Below the pieces are notes generated by a model. The model was not told the origin of the DNA. It searched no databases and worked only from the letters and a program-made list of their open reading frames with translations. Positions 25,405-36,050 of a stretch of 41,016 nucleotides of DNA are shown here, in pieces (position 1 is the first letter of the stretch; each line of letters opens with the position of its first letter). The translations under genes and the position numbers were made by a program. The stretch is from Clostridiales bacterium (GTDB taxonomy: Bacteria; Bacillota; Clostridia; Peptostreptococcales; Anaerovoracaceae). The DNA is taken from positions 1 through 41,016 of the forward strand of contig JALFKB010000022.1 of assembly GCA_022775805.1 (NCBI GenBank), given 5' to 3'.

Positions 25405-26719
25405 TGAGTTTAACGCTTCAATACCCTTTGATCAGAGAATGTACCGGGAGGATATTACCGGCAGCATAGCCCATGCGAAGATGCTGGGAAAGCAGGGAAT
25501 AATCTCCATGGATGAATCCGAACTCATCGTTGGAACCCTTAGGGACATTCTCGATGACATTGAGGCCGGAAAGATTGAATTCACAGTTGAGAACGAGGAC
25601 ATACACATGGGTGTGGAGACTGTTCTCACTGAAAGAATAGGCAGTACGGGAAAGAAGCTCCATACTGCCAGAAGCAGGAATGACCAGGTGGCTGTTGATT
25701 TCAGACTGGTTCTGCGAAAGGAAACAGAGGAGATTGACGAGAAGCTTAAGGAACTGCTGAAAACCCTGAAGGAGTTGGCAGAAAGGCATCAGGAAACTGT
25801 TATGCCGGGATACACACATCTCCAGAGGGCTCAGCCGGTGACCCTGGCCTATCATCTTCTTGCCTACTACCAGATGTTTTCAAGAGACAGAGAGAGATTC
25901 TCTGACTGCCTCGGTAGAATAAACAGGCTTCCTCTGGGCAGCGGTGCTCTGGCAGGAACAACATACTATACAGACAGGCAGTATCTGGCGAAGGAGCTTG
26001 GTTTTGACTCGGTTCTTCCAAACGGCATGGATGCAGTGGCAGACAGGGACTTCGCCATAGAATTTCTAAGCTGCTGTAGCATATGTATCATGCATCTCAC
26101 AAGGTTCTGTGAGGAACTGATAAACTGGAGCAGCGTTGAATTCGGATTCGTTGAAATAGACGACGCCTACTCAACGGGAAGCAGCATAATGCCTCAGAAA
26201 AAGAATCCTGATATGGCTGAGCTTATAAGAGGCAAGAGCGGCAGGGTGTACGGGGATCTTATGGCGCTTCTCACTATATGCAAAGGCCTTCCGCTGGCTT
26301 ACAACAAGGACCTTCAGGAGGACAAGGAACCTGTATTTGATGCGGTGGATACTCTTAAGGCATCCCTGGGAATCTTCACCGAGATGATTTCCACAATGAC
26401 AGTGAAAAAGGACAGGATGTCAGCAGCGGCTAAATACGGATACATGAATGCAACGGATGCGGCGGATTATCTCGTGGGAAAGGGAATTCCTTTCAGAGAC
26501 TGTCACGAGATTATAGGTAATATGGTGCTATATGCCATCAATAAGGGCAAGGCTCTGGATGATTTGACCATGGAGGAATTCAAATCCTTCTCAGAGGCCT
26601 TTGATGAAGATATTTACCAGGCGATAGACATCGTAAATTGCATAAAAGCGAAAAAATCAGAAGGATCCACATCCTTTGAAAGCGTAAAAAAACAATTATC
26701 AGATATAGCCGATGAGTAA
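25355..26719 (+). CDS. argH: Argininosuccinate lyase
   Basis: ArgH cleaves argininosuccinate to arginine and fumarate. I chose ATG 25355 ([11 protein letters not shown]), which matches the family N-terminus and has AGAAGGAG upstream; this gives 454 residues. An in-frame upstream ATG at 25313 adds residues with no family match. All active-site motifs are intact: [25 protein letters not shown] and the loop [15 protein letters not shown]. It is the standard enzyme, in contrast to the altered paralogue at 18930-20264. It overlaps argG by 50 bp. Confidence 0.97.
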   Translation: MKLWKGRFSKEATSSSNEFNASIPFDQRMYREDITGSIAHAKMLGKQGIISMDESELIVGTLRDILDDIEAGKIEFTVENEDIHMGVETVLTERIGSTGKKLHTARSRNDQVAVDFRLVLRKETEEIDEKLKELLKTLKELAERHQETVMPGYTHLQRAQPVTLAYHLLAYYQMFSRDRERFSDCLGRINRLPLGSGALAGTTYYTDRQYLAKELGFDSVLPNGMDAVADRDFAIEFLSCCSICIMHLTRFCEELINWSSVEFGFVEIDDAYSTGSSIMPQKKNPDMAELIRGKSGRVYGDLMALLTICKGLPLAYNKDLQEDKEPVFDAVDTLKASLGIFTEMISTMTVKKDRMSAAAKYGYMNATDAADYLVGKGIPFRDCHEIIGNMVLYAINKGKALDDLTMEEFKSFSEAFDEDIYQAIDIVNCIKAKKSEGSTSFESVKKQLSDIADE

Positions 26720-26734
26720 TACTCATTCTCTATT

Positions 26735-26771
26735 AAGGTGACGAGGCAGACATTCTTCCTTGTCATCTTTT
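26735..26771 (+). terminator. Terminator-like hairpin after argH
   Basis: AAGGTGACGAGG pairs with CCTTGTCATCTT (12 bp, two G-U pairs) around an 11-nt loop and is followed by TT-A-GTGA-TTTTTT. It separates argG-argH from the fumarase genes, although the T-run is interrupted. Confidence 0.6.
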
Positions 26772-26823
26772 AGTGATTTTTTGTAGATTAAGTACCGAGA
26801 GTCAGTACAGCGAGAAGGAAAAA

Positions 26824-27666
26824 ATGAGAGAGATCGACGTAAAACAGGTGTCTGACGCAATAAGCAGGCTCTATATAGACGCCAACCACCACCTTGGGGA
26901 GGATGTTACAACATGCCTGCGGGATTGCGCAAACCGTGAAAAAACCACCCTTGCGAAGGATGTCTTCGAAACAATAGAAAAGAATATCGGAATTGCCGGG
27001 GAAGGGGTATTTCCCCTTTGCCAGGATACCGGTATGGCCTGTGTATTCATGGAAATAGGCCAGGATGTTCACTTCACGGGAGGTGACCTTACCGATGCCG
27101 TAAACGAGGGAGTAAGAAGGGGCTGTCTTGAGGGCTTTCTCAGACAGACCATTGTGAGGGATCCCTTCGACCGTGTGAATACAGGTGACAGCACTCCGGC
27201 GGATATCAACATGACAGTTGTACCGGGAGACCGGGTGAAAATCACCGTGGCGCCTAAGGGCTTCGGCTCTGAGAACATGAGCAGGATAAAAATGCTGCCT
27301 CCCGCTGCTGGAGTGAAGGGGGCGGAGGATTTCATAGTTGAAACCTGCAGTCTTGCAGGAGGGAATCCATGCCCGCCTATCATTGTGGGAGTTGGAATCG
27401 GAGGCAGCTTCACCAGTGCACCTCTGATGGCCAGAAAAGCCCTGCTGAGACCGGTGGGAAGCCGTAATGCATCAGAGTTCTACCGTGAAATGGAGATCAG
27501 ACTGCTGGAAAGAATAAACGGACTGGGAATAGGTCCCCAGGGGTTCGGCGGCGAGACAACAGCACTGGCAGTTAATGTTATCGCCGCACCAACTCATATT
27601 GCGGGAATGCCCGTTGCAGTAAACATAAACTGCCACGTATCAAGACACAAGGAGGTTATTCTCTGA
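26824..27666 (+). CDS. Class I fumarate hydratase (or L(+)-tartrate dehydratase) alpha subunit
   Basis: The alpha subunit carries the 4Fe-4S cluster of two-subunit class I fumarases. I chose ATG 26824 (MREIDVKQVS) with GAAGGA upstream; the longer frame from 26773 has no family match or ribosome site. The 280-residue product has PLCQDTGMACVF with a cluster cysteine, and KGFGSENMSRIKMLPPAAG and GIGGSF family blocks. The beta subunit overlaps by one base. Being next to argH, a fumarate producer, favours fumarase over tartrate dehydratase. Confidence 0.92.
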   Translation: MREIDVKQVSDAISRLYIDANHHLGEDVTTCLRDCANREKTTLAKDVFETIEKNIGIAGEGVFPLCQDTGMACVFMEIGQDVHFTGGDLTDAVNEGVRRGCLEGFLRQTIVRDPFDRVNTGDSTPADINMTVVPGDRVKITVAPKGFGSENMSRIKMLPPAAGVKGAEDFIVETCSLAGGNPCPPIIVGVGIGGSFTSAPLMARKALLRPVGSRNASEFYREMEIRLLERINGLGIGPQGFGGETTALAVNVIAAPTHIAGMPVAVNINCHVSRHKEVIL

Positions 27667-28217
27667 TGCAGCACATAATTACACAGCCCTATACCAGGGA
27701 AAAATTAGCGGCACTCAAAACCGGCGACAGGGTGCTTCTTTCAGGGACAATCTATGCCGCAAGAGATACAGCCCACCGCCGTCTTGTGGAGCTTATTGAG
27801 GAGGGCAGGGAGCTGCCATTCGAACTGAAGGGGGCGATAGTATACTATATGGGCCCTACACCTGCGAAACCCGGATATCCTTCAGGCTCAGCGGGACCAA
27901 CCACAAGCTACAGAATGGACAGCTTCACGCCTGCCCTTCTTGACAAGGGGCTGATTGGTATGATAGGCAAGGGTCCCAGGGGAAGGGAAGTTGTTGAGGC
28001 TGCAATGGCCCACGGAGCAGTTTATTTCGCAGCAATTGGAGGTGCGGCTGCCCTGATTGCAGGTTCGATTAAATCCTCGGAGGTTGTTGCCTTTGCAGAA
28101 CTTGGAACGGAGGCTGTAAGAAGAATTGAAGTGGAGAACATGCCTCTTGTTGTAGCGCTGGATTCCTCGGGCCGGGACATATATGAAATCAGGCCCGGTC
28201 TCAGTCAAAACAGATAA
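27666..28217 (+). CDS. Class I fumarate hydratase (or tartrate dehydratase) beta subunit
   Basis: The 183-residue product has the beta-subunit blocks GDRVLLSGTIYAARDTAHRR, YMGPTPAKPG, GPTTSYRMD and GKGPRGREVVEAA. With the alpha subunit it would hydrate fumarate to malate. The start overlaps the alpha stop (TGATG), typical of translational coupling and equimolar subunits. Confidence 0.93.
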   Translation: MQHIITQPYTREKLAALKTGDRVLLSGTIYAARDTAHRRLVELIEEGRELPFELKGAIVYYMGPTPAKPGYPSGSAGPTTSYRMDSFTPALLDKGLIGMIGKGPRGREVVEAAMAHGAVYFAAIGGAAALIAGSIKSSEVVAFAELGTEAVRRIEVENMPLVVALDSSGRDIYEIRPGLSQNR

Positions 28218-28220
28218 TTC

Positions 28221-28249
28221 TTGACATTCTCACAGGAAAATGATATTTT
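28221..28249 (+). promoter_or_regulatory. Promoter candidate for the CYTH gene
   Basis: TTGACA at 28221-28226 is a perfect -35; TATTTT at 28244-28249 follows after 17 bp. The CYTH start is about 60 bp downstream. Confidence 0.7.
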
Positions 28250-28312
28250 AGCAAAGATGTTTCTACTATAGGTATAGCCTTAAGGGAATTGATAAAGGAG
28301 AAGGCGTCCGAA

Positions 28313-28930
28313 ATGGAGATCGAGTTAAAGTACAGTATTCCTGACAGCACCGTTGCAGATGCAATTTGGGATAACGAGCTTTTTAAGGAGTTTGAAGAAA
28401 TAGACTCAAGAGAAGAAAGATGTCTGATTGCAAAGTATTTTGATACTGATGAGTGTGATCTGGCAAAGAATGAGATTGCCTACAGGGTGAGAAAGGAAGA
28501 CGAGAGCTTCGTTGCGGCCATAAAATGGAAGGGCTACAGCGAGGATGGACTTCATGTAAGAGAGGAGCTTAATGTTCCTGTGACAAGTTACACCCCTGAT
28601 CCTGCGGTGTTCAGGGAGAGCCCCATTGGCACTCAGGTTATGGAATTAATCGGCGACAGAAGTCTGAATTGCATTATGGAGACTGCTGTAAGCCGGAGAA
28701 GCTTCAGAATCGATACCGGCAAGGCACTCTTCGAGATATCCATCGATTCCGGAAGAATTGAGACGGAATACGGAAGGGAGCCCATTGAAGAAGTTGAGAT
28801 TGAGCTGTTCTCGGGAGAGCAGGATGAACTTCTCGAGATAGGCAGAAGGCTTCAGAAAAAGTTCAGTCTGGAGGAGGAAAACGGAAGCAAGTACTCCAGA
28901 GGAATGGAAATCATCAAAAAGAACAGATAA
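28313..28930 (+). CDS. CYTH domain protein
   Basis: CYTH proteins (triphosphate tunnel metalloenzymes) act on triphosphates; bacterial members include inorganic triphosphatases and class IV adenylate cyclases. I chose ATG 28313 with AAAGGAG upstream over a TTG at 28289. The 205-residue product opens with the hallmark ExExK as EIELK (residues 2-6). It has alternating charged strands typical of the tunnel (YRVRKED, AAIKWKGY, EEVEIELFSGE). No CHAD domain is attached. It has its own promoter and terminator. The substrate cannot be told from sequence. Confidence 0.88.
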   Translation: MEIELKYSIPDSTVADAIWDNELFKEFEEIDSREERCLIAKYFDTDECDLAKNEIAYRVRKEDESFVAAIKWKGYSEDGLHVREELNVPVTSYTPDPAVFRESPIGTQVMELIGDRSLNCIMETAVSRRSFRIDTGKALFEISIDSGRIETEYGREPIEEVEIELFSGEQDELLEIGRRLQKKFSLEEENGSKYSRGMEIIKKNR

Positions 28931-28953
28931 ATACAGTGTATATGGTCTGCACC

Positions 28954-28987
28954 GGGCGGAGATTGTTTCTCTGCCCTTTACTTTTTT
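28954..28987 (+). terminator. Terminator after the CYTH gene
   Basis: GGGCGGAGA / TCTCTGCCC (9 bp, one G-U pair) around TTGTT, followed by TTTACTTTTTT. Its T-tract overlaps the -35 region of the tig promoter. Confidence 0.85.
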
Positions 28988-29005
28988 GCCGTTGCAATGT
29001 ATAAT
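28977..29005 (+). promoter_or_regulatory. Promoter of tig
   Basis: TTTACT at 28977-28982 and TATAAT at 29000-29005 are 17 bp apart. A second TATAAT (29021-29026) lacks a good -35. The tig ribosome site GAGGAGGAAAT follows. Confidence 0.6.
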
Positions 29006-29046
29006 AATTTGCACTATGTGTATAATACCGAGGAGGAAATATATTA

Positions 29047-30330
29047 ATGAAATCAACATTTATTTCAAAAGAAAAGAACGAAGTAAAGTTCAAAATGGAG
29101 TTTTCTGCTGAGGAGTTTGAAAACGCTGTAGTCAAGGTTTATCAGAAGGAAAAGGGCAAGTTCGAAATCGACGGATTCAGAAAGGGCAAGGCACCTAGAG
29201 GACTCATCGAAAAGAAATACGGTGAGGGCATATTCTTCGAAGATGCAATCAACAACCTTTTCTCACTCAATTATCCACTGGCACTGGATGAACTGGATGT
29301 GGATGCAATCGATTATCCGAAGACAGAGTTCAGCCAGGTAAAGAAGGGCGAAGGCTTCGAAATCACAGTTACAGTAGCATGCTATCCTGAATTCGAAGTA
29401 AAGGATTACAAGGGTGTGGAAATCGAAAAGATTTCTGCTGAAGTAACTGATGAGGATGTTGACAGAGAACTTGATGCAATGGCAACCAGAAACTCAAGAA
29501 TGGTTGAGGTTGAGAGACCTGCACAGGATGGCGATATGGTTATGATCGACTATGCCGGATTTGTAGGTGACGAGCAGTTCGAAGGCGGTACAGCAGAGAG
29601 ACAGCCTCTGAAGCTGGGAAGCGGAACATTCATTCCTGGATTTGAAGAACAGCTTATCGGCGCTTCCAAGGGTGATGACGTTGAGGTTAAGGTAACATTC
29701 CCTGAAGAGTATCATTCAGAGGATCTGGCAGGCAAGGATGCTGTATTCAAGTGCCACGTTCACGAAATCAAGGAACAGGAAAAGCCTGCAATCGATGACG
29801 ATTTCGCCAAGGATGTAAGCGAATTCGATACTCTTGATGAACTGAAGGCAAGCAAGAGGGAAGAACTTCAGAAGGCTGCTGAAGCAAGAGCCGAAAACCA
29901 GATGAAGAACAATGTTATCGAAGCTGTTTTTGAAGCTAATGATATCGATGTACCGGATGCCATGGTTGAATCTGAAATCGACAGCATGCTGAACGAATTC
30001 GACCAGCAGCTGAGAGCTCAGGGCATGGATCTTAACGGATATCTCAATTACATGGGACAGGATGCCGGCAAGTTCAGAGATACTGTAAGGGAAGATGCAT
30101 TCAAGAGAACAAAGACAAGAATGATTGTTGCCAAGATCGTTGACCAGGAAAACTTCCAGGTATCAGAGGAAGAGGTTAAGGAACAGCTTGAAGCAATGGC
30201 ACAGCAGTACGGACTTGAAGTTGAGAAGCTCACAGAGATGATCGGAGCAGAGAACATAAACATGATAAGCGGAGACCTGAAGATGAAGAAGGCCGTTGAT
30301 TTCATGTACGAAAATGCAGTAATCAAATAA
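29047..30330 (+). CDS. tig: Trigger factor (ribosome-bound chaperone and prolyl isomerase)
   Basis: Trigger factor binds ribosomal protein L23 and assists nascent chains. The 427-residue product has the ribosome-binding signature GFRKGKAPR, then the FKBP-type PPIase domain ([33 protein letters not shown], about residues 160-245), and a long helical C-terminal domain. Codon bias is strong. It starts the tig-clpP-clpX-lon-engB cluster that is widely conserved in Firmicutes. Confidence 0.98.
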   Translation: MKSTFISKEKNEVKFKMEFSAEEFENAVVKVYQKEKGKFEIDGFRKGKAPRGLIEKKYGEGIFFEDAINNLFSLNYPLALDELDVDAIDYPKTEFSQVKKGEGFEITVTVACYPEFEVKDYKGVEIEKISAEVTDEDVDRELDAMATRNSRMVEVERPAQDGDMVMIDYAGFVGDEQFEGGTAERQPLKLGSGTFIPGFEEQLIGASKGDDVEVKVTFPEEYHSEDLAGKDAVFKCHVHEIKEQEKPAIDDDFAKDVSEFDTLDELKASKREELQKAAEARAENQMKNNVIEAVFEANDIDVPDAMVESEIDSMLNEFDQQLRAQGMDLNGYLNYMGQDAGKFRDTVREDAFKRTKTRMIVAKIVDQENFQVSEEEVKEQLEAMAQQYGLEVEKLTEMIGAENINMISGDLKMKKAVDFMYENAVIK

Positions 30331-30356
30331 CTGATTTGACAGGAGGATCGGAAGCT

Positions 30357-30932
30357 ATGGTTCCATATGTAATCGAACAGACCGGAGGAGTCGAAAGACA
30401 GTACGACATATATTCAAGACTGCTTAAGGACAGAATAATTTTCATAGGTGAGGAGATTGATGATCGTCTTGCCAGTGTTGTAGTGGCACAGCTTCTCTTT
30501 CTCGAGGCGGAAGATCCGGACAAAGACATTAATATTTACATAAACAGCCCCGGCGGTTCAGTAACCGCCGGAATGGCTATTTATGACACAATGAGGTACA
30601 TTAAGCCCGACATTTCAACCATATGCGTGGGAATGGCAGCCAGCATGGGAGCATTTCTCCTTGCTGCCGGCACCGAGGGCAAGAGATACTGTCTTCCAAA
30701 TGCTGAGATAATGATTCATCAGCCTCTTGGGGGAGTAAAGGGACAGGCTGAGGATATCAGAATCCATGCCGAATGGATTCTCAAAACGAGAGAAAAGCTG
30801 AACAGAATTCTGAGTGAAAACACCGGTCAGCCCTTTGAGAAGGTTGCAGCCGATACTGACAGGGACAATTTCATGTCGGCGGATGAGGCAGCTGAATACG
30901 GTATAATCGATAAGGTGATAAAGGACAGATAA
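30357..30932 (+). CDS. clpP: ATP-dependent Clp protease proteolytic subunit
   Basis: ClpP is the tetradecameric serine peptidase used by ClpX. I chose ATG 30357 with AGGAGGATCGG upstream; an in-frame TTG at 30336 lies in the ribosome-site region. The 191-residue product has the catalytic Ser96 in GMAASMGAF, His121 in MIHQPLGG and Asp170 in [12 protein letters not shown] short propeptide is likely (VPYVIEQT). The stop overlaps the clpX start by one base (TAATG). Confidence 0.98.
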   Translation: MVPYVIEQTGGVERQYDIYSRLLKDRIIFIGEEIDDRLASVVVAQLLFLEAEDPDKDINIYINSPGGSVTAGMAIYDTMRYIKPDISTICVGMAASMGAFLLAAGTEGKRYCLPNAEIMIHQPLGGVKGQAEDIRIHAEWILKTREKLNRILSENTGQPFEKVAADTDRDNFMSADEAAEYGIIDKVIKDR

Positions 30933-32197
30933 TGGCAAAATACGATAGCAACAACGAAATAAGATGTTCATTCTGCGGCAGACCCCAGAGCCAGACAAAA
31001 CGGCTTTTCAGCGGCAATGGAGTGTATATCTGTGACGAGTGCATTCATGTTGCCTTTGATGTGCTTGCAGATGAGGAGCGCCAGGCTGCAGGAAGCAGAG
31101 GCGTTGTGGAGGGAGAACCTGTCTCACTGCCGAAACCGAAGGAAATTGACGAGATACTCTCCGAATATGTAATAGGCCAGGACAGTGCCAAGAAGGCGCT
31201 GGCAGTTGCCGTATACAATCATTACAAGAGAATAATGATGCAGACTGCCGATGATGAGGTTGAGATTCAGAAGAGCAATATCGCCATGATAGGACCTACC
31301 GGATCAGGCAAGACTCTGCTGGCACAGACTCTGGCGAAGATCCTTGATGTTCCCTTTGCCATTGCAGATGCTACTACCGTAACTGAGGCGGGGTACGTGG
31401 GAGAGGATGTGGAGAACATCCTTCTGAGACTGATTCAGGCAGCAGATTATGATATAGAAAAAGCACAACATGGTATAATCTATGTTGATGAGATAGATAA
31501 AATCGCAAGGAAATCCGAGAATCCATCCATTACAAGGGATGTCAGCGGGGAAGGGGTTCAACAGGCCCTTCTGAAGATTCTGGAGGGAACCGTGGCAGAT
31601 GTTCCTCCTCAGGGCGGTCGTAAGCATCCCCATCAGGAGTTCATTCAGTTTGACACAACTGATGTTCTGTTTATATGCGGCGGTGCCTTTGAAGGAATTG
31701 AGAAGGTTGTTCAGAAGAGGATTGGAGAAAAGGTAATAGGGTTCAACTCAAATGTGGCCGGCAACAAGCTTGAAAAGGAAGAGGTGCTTAAGCATGTTCA
31801 GCCGGAGGATTTGATGAAATACGGCCTCATTCCTGAGATTGTGGGCAGACTTCCTGTACTTGTTACCCTGGAGGAACTGTCAAAGGAAGCTCTTATGGAC
31901 ATTCTCACTGAGCCGAAGAATGCATTGATAAAGCAGTACAGCAAACTCCTTGAAATGGATGGCGTAGAGCTTGTGGTTGAAGAGGATGCCATTGGCGCCA
32001 TTGCAGACATGGCAATAGCCCGCAAAACGGGAGCCAGGGGACTCAGGGGGATTATGGAGAAAATCATGAATAATGTCATGTATGAACTCCCGTCAAGGAA
32101 GGATGTTGTAAAATGCATCATTACAAGGGAAACTGTTCAGGATGGAAGGGAGCCTGTTCTTATTACGGAAGGAAATACATTGAATGAATTGAAATAG
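30932..32197 (+). CDS. clpX: ATP-dependent Clp protease ATP-binding subunit ClpX
   Basis: ClpX is the AAA+ unfoldase that feeds ClpP. The 421-residue product has the N-terminal zinc domain (CSFCGR ... CDEC), Walker A GPTGSGKT (G121 onward), Walker [11 protein letters not shown], the [20 protein letters not shown] block and the ClpP-docking loop region (IGFNSN). Length and motifs are standard. It is translationally coupled to clpP; lon follows after 20 bp. Confidence 0.99.
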   Translation: MAKYDSNNEIRCSFCGRPQSQTKRLFSGNGVYICDECIHVAFDVLADEERQAAGSRGVVEGEPVSLPKPKEIDEILSEYVIGQDSAKKALAVAVYNHYKRIMMQTADDEVEIQKSNIAMIGPTGSGKTLLAQTLAKILDVPFAIADATTVTEAGYVGEDVENILLRLIQAADYDIEKAQHGIIYVDEIDKIARKSENPSITRDVSGEGVQQALLKILEGTVADVPPQGGRKHPHQEFIQFDTTDVLFICGGAFEGIEKVVQKRIGEKVIGFNSNVAGNKLEKEEVLKHVQPEDLMKYGLIPEIVGRLPVLVTLEELSKEALMDILTEPKNALIKQYSKLLEMDGVELVVEEDAIGAIADMAIARKTGARGLRGIMEKIMNNVMYELPSRKDVVKCIITRETVQDGREPVLITEGNTLNELK

Positions 32198-32217
32198 GGG
32201 AAAAAGAGGGAAAGAAA

Positions 32218-34581
32218 ATGGAAGAAAAAAGAAAAGACTTTAACATAACAGATGCAGAATATGTCGATTTGCCGATGATCCCGCTGAGGGGTCTCTCGGT
32301 ATTCCCGAACATGGTTCTGCATTTTGACATTGGCAGGGAAAAATCAATAAATGCCCTTGAAAAGGCAATGGTAAACAATCAGTATATTTTCCTGTCATCA
32401 CAGATGGACGAGAATACTGATCTTCCTACACCGGAGGATTTTTACAAAATAGGAACCATAGGCAAGATTAAGCAGATGCTTAAGCTTCCGGGGGATTCAA
32501 TCAGAGTTCTTGTTGAGGGGCTCTGCAGAGGTGAGATAGAGGAGGTGCTTTTTGACGTCCCTTACTTCAAGTGCAGAATCAGGCCGATTAGAGATGAAGA
32601 AGAGGCAGACAGCGACTCCGAGGCGGAAGCGCTCATGAGAACCGTTCTGGGAAGCTTTGACGAATACATTAACATCGATCAGAATCTGTCGCCGGAGGTA
32701 TTTGCAAGCGTTGTTACTATCGAATCTCCGGGCAGGATGGCTGATATGATTGCCTCCCATCTCGACATTAAAATTGAAGATAAGCAGACAATCCTTGAGG
32801 CCATTGATTCCAAGGAGAGACTCAGGAAGCTTAACGAGATTCTGGCGAAGGAAATAGAGATTCTGACCATAGAACAGGATATTACCACCAAGGTAAAATC
32901 TCAGATTAATCAGAACCAGAGGGAGTACTACCTCAGGGAGCAGATGAGAGCCATCCAGGAGGAGCTTGGAGGCGAAGGCATTGAGGATGAAGTTGCGGGC
33001 TTCAGAAAGAAGCTGGAGGAGCTTAATCTGGAGGACAAGACCAGGGAAAAGATTTCACGTGAAATCGACAGATTCTCAAAGATGCAGCCGTCATCTGCCG
33101 AAGCAACCGTAAGCAGAACATACATAGAAACTGTACTGGATCTTCCTTGGAACACCCTTAGCGAGGACAATCTGGATCTGGCAAGGGCCGAGGATATTCT
33201 GAATCAGGATCACTACGGACTCCACAAGGTAAAAGAAAGAGTTCTGGAGTATCTGGCGGTAATCAGACTGTCTGAGAGTCTCAAGGGACCGATTCTCTGT
33301 CTTGTAGGACCTCCGGGAACAGGCAAGACATCCATAGCCAGATCAATTGCCAGATCAATTGACAGGGAATTTGTGCGCATGTCCCTGGGCGGTGTTCGGG
33401 ATGAGGCAGAAATCAGAGGACATCGCAGAACATATATAGGTGCGATTCCGGGCAGAATTATCAGTGCCATTAAGGACTGCGGAACCAGAAACCCTGTTTT
33501 CCTCTTTGACGAGGTGGACAAGATTGGAGCTGACTACAAGGGAGATCCCGCATCAGCGCTTCTGGAGGTTCTGGATCCCGAGCAGAACAGAGACTTCACA
33601 GATCATTTCCTTGAGGTTCCGTTTGACCTTTCAAAGGTAATGTTCATTACTACCGCAAATACGACGGATACAATTCCGAGACCTCTTCTTGACAGAATGG
33701 AGGTTATAGAAGTTACGGGATACACCGAGGATGACAAGCTCAATATCGCCAAGCAGTATCTCGTTCCGAAGCAGATAAAAGAAAACGGTCTTACAGCCTC
33801 CAACATTTCATTTACAAAGGCGGGACTGAGAACCATAATCAACTATTACACCAGAGAATCCGGTGTTAGAAATCTCGAGCGAGAAATCGGTACACTTTGC
33901 AGACGTGTTGCCAGAAAATACGTATCCGGCGAAACCGATAAGGTAAGCATGACAGCCTCTGCCGTTGAGAAATATCTAGGCAAGAAAAAATACCACTTCG
34001 ATGTTATCAGAAACAAGACGGAGGTGGGTGTCACAACGGGCCTGGCATGGACAATTGTGGGAGGAGATACTCTCTTTATTGAAACAGCCGCAGTTGAAGG
34101 AACTGGCAAGCTGGAGCTTACGGGACAACTGGGAGACGTGATGCAGGAATCTGCAAAGGCAGGAATAAACTATATCAGACAGAAGGCTGAAAGCCTGGGA
34201 ATCCCTAAGGATTTCTACAAGAAATATGACCTTCACCTTCATATCCCGGAGGGCGCCACACCAAAGGACGGTCCTTCTGCCGGCGTCACAATGTGCACAT
34301 CAATGATATCAACACTTACGGGTATTCCTGTAAGAAAGGATATTGCCATGACAGGGGAAATCACCCTGAGAGGCAAGGTGCTTCCGGTGGGAGGAATAAG
34401 AGAGAAGGTTATGGCGGCACACAGAGCGGGAATCAGGAAGGTTCTCCTGCCGAGAGAAAACGAACCGGATATAGCAGAGATACCGGAAGCAGTTAGAAAC
34501 GAAATGGAGTTTGTTCTTCTTGATACGGTAAACGATGCGTTAAAAGAGGTTCTGGTGAGGAAGACGGGTAAACAGCAATGA
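32218..34581 (+). CDS. lon: ATP-dependent protease Lon (LonA)
   Basis: LonA degrades misfolded and regulatory proteins. The 787-residue product has the N-terminal substrate domain (DLPMIPLRGLSVFPNMVLHF), the helical region, and AAA+ Walker A GPPGTGKT (G364 onward) with Walker B VFLFDEVDK. The protease domain has the Ser-Lys dyad S687 (KDGPSAG) and K730 (REKVMAAHRAG). The 43-residue spacing equals that in E. coli Lon. The stop overlaps engB (ATGA). Confidence 0.99.
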   Translation: MEEKRKDFNITDAEYVDLPMIPLRGLSVFPNMVLHFDIGREKSINALEKAMVNNQYIFLSSQMDENTDLPTPEDFYKIGTIGKIKQMLKLPGDSIRVLVEGLCRGEIEEVLFDVPYFKCRIRPIRDEEEADSDSEAEALMRTVLGSFDEYINIDQNLSPEVFASVVTIESPGRMADMIASHLDIKIEDKQTILEAIDSKERLRKLNEILAKEIEILTIEQDITTKVKSQINQNQREYYLREQMRAIQEELGGEGIEDEVAGFRKKLEELNLEDKTREKISREIDRFSKMQPSSAEATVSRTYIETVLDLPWNTLSEDNLDLARAEDILNQDHYGLHKVKERVLEYLAVIRLSESLKGPILCLVGPPGTGKTSIARSIARSIDREFVRMSLGGVRDEAEIRGHRRTYIGAIPGRIISAIKDCGTRNPVFLFDEVDKIGADYKGDPASALLEVLDPEQNRDFTDHFLEVPFDLSKVMFITTANTTDTIPRPLLDRMEVIEVTGYTEDDKLNIAKQYLVPKQIKENGLTASNISFTKAGLRTIINYYTRESGVRNLEREIGTLCRRVARKYVSGETDKVSMTASAVEKYLGKKKYHFDVIRNKTEVGVTTGLAWTIVGGDTLFIETAAVEGTGKLELTGQLGDVMQESAKAGINYIRQKAESLGIPKDFYKKYDLHLHIPEGATPKDGPSAGVTMCTSMISTLTGIPVRKDIAMTGEITLRGKVLPVGGIREKVMAAHRAGIRKVLLPRENEPDIAEIPEAVRNEMEFVLLDTVNDALKEVLVRKTGKQQ

Positions 34582-35168
34582 GAATAACGAAATCGGATAT
34601 TGAGACTGTTGCGGTGAAGCCATCCCAGTATCCCCCTGAAAACCTGAAGGAGATTGCCTTTGCGGGAAGGTCCAATGTGGGCAAGTCCTCTCTGCTGAAT
34701 CTTCTAACCGGCAGAAAGAAGCTTGCCAAGGTAAGCGGAAATCCCGGAAAGACCAGGACCATTAATTTTTTCCTGATAAATGATGAGTTCAGAATAGTGG
34801 ATCTTCCGGGCTACGGCTATGCCAAGGTCAGCAAATCGGTGTCCGAGAGCTGGGGCGACATGATGGAAACCTATATCGAAAACAGGCCCAATCTTGTGAA
34901 GATTGTACAGCTTGTTGATATCAGGCATGAACCCTCGAAACAGGATGTTCAGATGTACGGATACCTGAAGCATTTCGGCCTTGACGGAATAGTTGTGGCT
35001 ACGAAGGCCGATAAAGTATCGCGAAACCAGATTCCGGGGCAGGTGAAGCTCATTCGTCAGACCCTGGGCCTGAATAAGGATGACAGGGTTATTCCCGTTT
35101 CGGCATTGAAAAAAACCGGACATGAGGAGCTTCTTGATGTCATAGAGGAGCTGCTGGAGGAAGAATAA
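34578..35168 (+). CDS. engB: Ribosome biogenesis GTPase EngB (YsxC/YihA)
   Basis: EngB is an essential GTPase for 50S assembly. The 196-residue product has G1 GRSNVGKSSLLN (from residue 30), G3 DLPGYGYAKVS and G4 TKADK. The lon-engB pairing is conserved in Firmicutes. It starts by a 4-bp overlap with lon. Confidence 0.97.
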   Translation: MRITKSDIETVAVKPSQYPPENLKEIAFAGRSNVGKSSLLNLLTGRKKLAKVSGNPGKTRTINFFLINDEFRIVDLPGYGYAKVSKSVSESWGDMMETYIENRPNLVKIVQLVDIRHEPSKQDVQMYGYLKHFGLDGIVVATKADKVSRNQIPGQVKLIRQTLGLNKDDRVIPVSALKKTGHEELLDVIEELLEEE

Positions 35169-35181
35169 CAGGAGAGATCAG

Positions 35182-35526
35182 ATGCAGTTTTGGAGTTTCA
35201 GAGTCATATGGAGCAGAATGAAGGCCATCAGATTCATGATGGCTGACAGAACTGTGCCAAAAACAAAAAAAGCTCTTATTGTGGCAGGAATAGTGTATCT
35301 GTTCCTGCCTATAGACCTTATACCGGCTCTTGTATTCCCATTGAGTCTTATTGATGATGTACTGATATGGATGCTGATTATCTGGTATCTGAAGAAGGAA
35401 CTTGATGTGTACTGGACGGGAGAGAAGGGAAAGGATCTTTCACGGAAGTATCACAAGAAGCATATGGTTGATGATGTAGAATTTGAAGTGAACAGCGATA
35501 ACGGGGAGGATGACGGCAATGCATAA
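35182..35526 (+). CDS. YkvA/DUF1232 family small membrane protein
   Basis: The 114-residue product has the DUF1232 core: [22 protein letters not shown] (split here as [12 protein letters not shown] and LSLIDD), with two hydrophobic helices at about residues 31-50 and 52-70. A basic and acidic tail follows, ending in an acidic cluster. The function of the family is unknown. The ribosome site is AGGAGAGATC. The last 8 bp overlap hpt. Confidence 0.85.
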   Translation: MQFWSFRVIWSRMKAIRFMMADRTVPKTKKALIVAGIVYLFLPIDLIPALVFPLSLIDDVLIWMLIIWYLKKELDVYWTGEKGKDLSRKYHKKHMVDDVEFEVNSDNGEDDGNA

Positions 35527-36049
35527 CGACACAATCGGAACAGTAATGATCACTCAGGAAGAGATTAATGCAAAGGCAGCGGAAATCGGCGCCAGAATAA
35601 CCGAGGATTACAAGGGAAAGTCCATCGTGCTGGTGGGAATACTCAGGGGAGCTGTTATGTGGATGGCGGATATCATGAGAAATACCGAACTGGACATGTG
35701 CATTGATTTCATGGCATGCAGCAGCTACGGCGCCGCCACAAAGTCCTCAGGTATCGTGAAAATTAACAAGGACCTGGATACTGACATTGAGGGCAAGGAT
35801 GTAATAATAGTTGAAGATATTGTGGATTCAGGTGTTACGTTGAATTACCTCATGGGTTATTTCGAAAGCAGAGGAGCTGCTTCCGTTAAAATATGCGCAC
35901 TTCTTGACAAGCCTACAGGAAGACGAGTTGACATTAATGTGGACTATGTTGGGTTCACCGTTGATGACAGATTCATCGTGGGTTACGGCCTGGATTACGA
36001 TCAGAAATACAGAAATCTGCCATATATTACATGGCTCGAATCAAACTGA
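35519..36049 (+). CDS. hpt: Hypoxanthine phosphoribosyltransferase
   Basis: Hpt salvages hypoxanthine and guanine with PRPP. I chose ATG 35519 because GGGGAGG (35503-35509) lies 9 bp ahead of it and would abut the alternative ATG at 35510. The 176-residue product has the PRPP-binding loop [13 protein letters not shown] (95-107), [13 protein letters not shown], and the C-terminal [16 protein letters not shown] block. Its frequent Firmicute partners tilS and ftsH are not in the window. Confidence 0.96.
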   Translation: MHNDTIGTVMITQEEINAKAAEIGARITEDYKGKSIVLVGILRGAVMWMADIMRNTELDMCIDFMACSSYGAATKSSGIVKINKDLDTDIEGKDVIIVEDIVDSGVTLNYLMGYFESRGAASVKICALLDKPTGRRVDINVDYVGFTVDDRFIVGYGLDYDQKYRNLPYITWLESN

Positions 36050-36050
36050 T

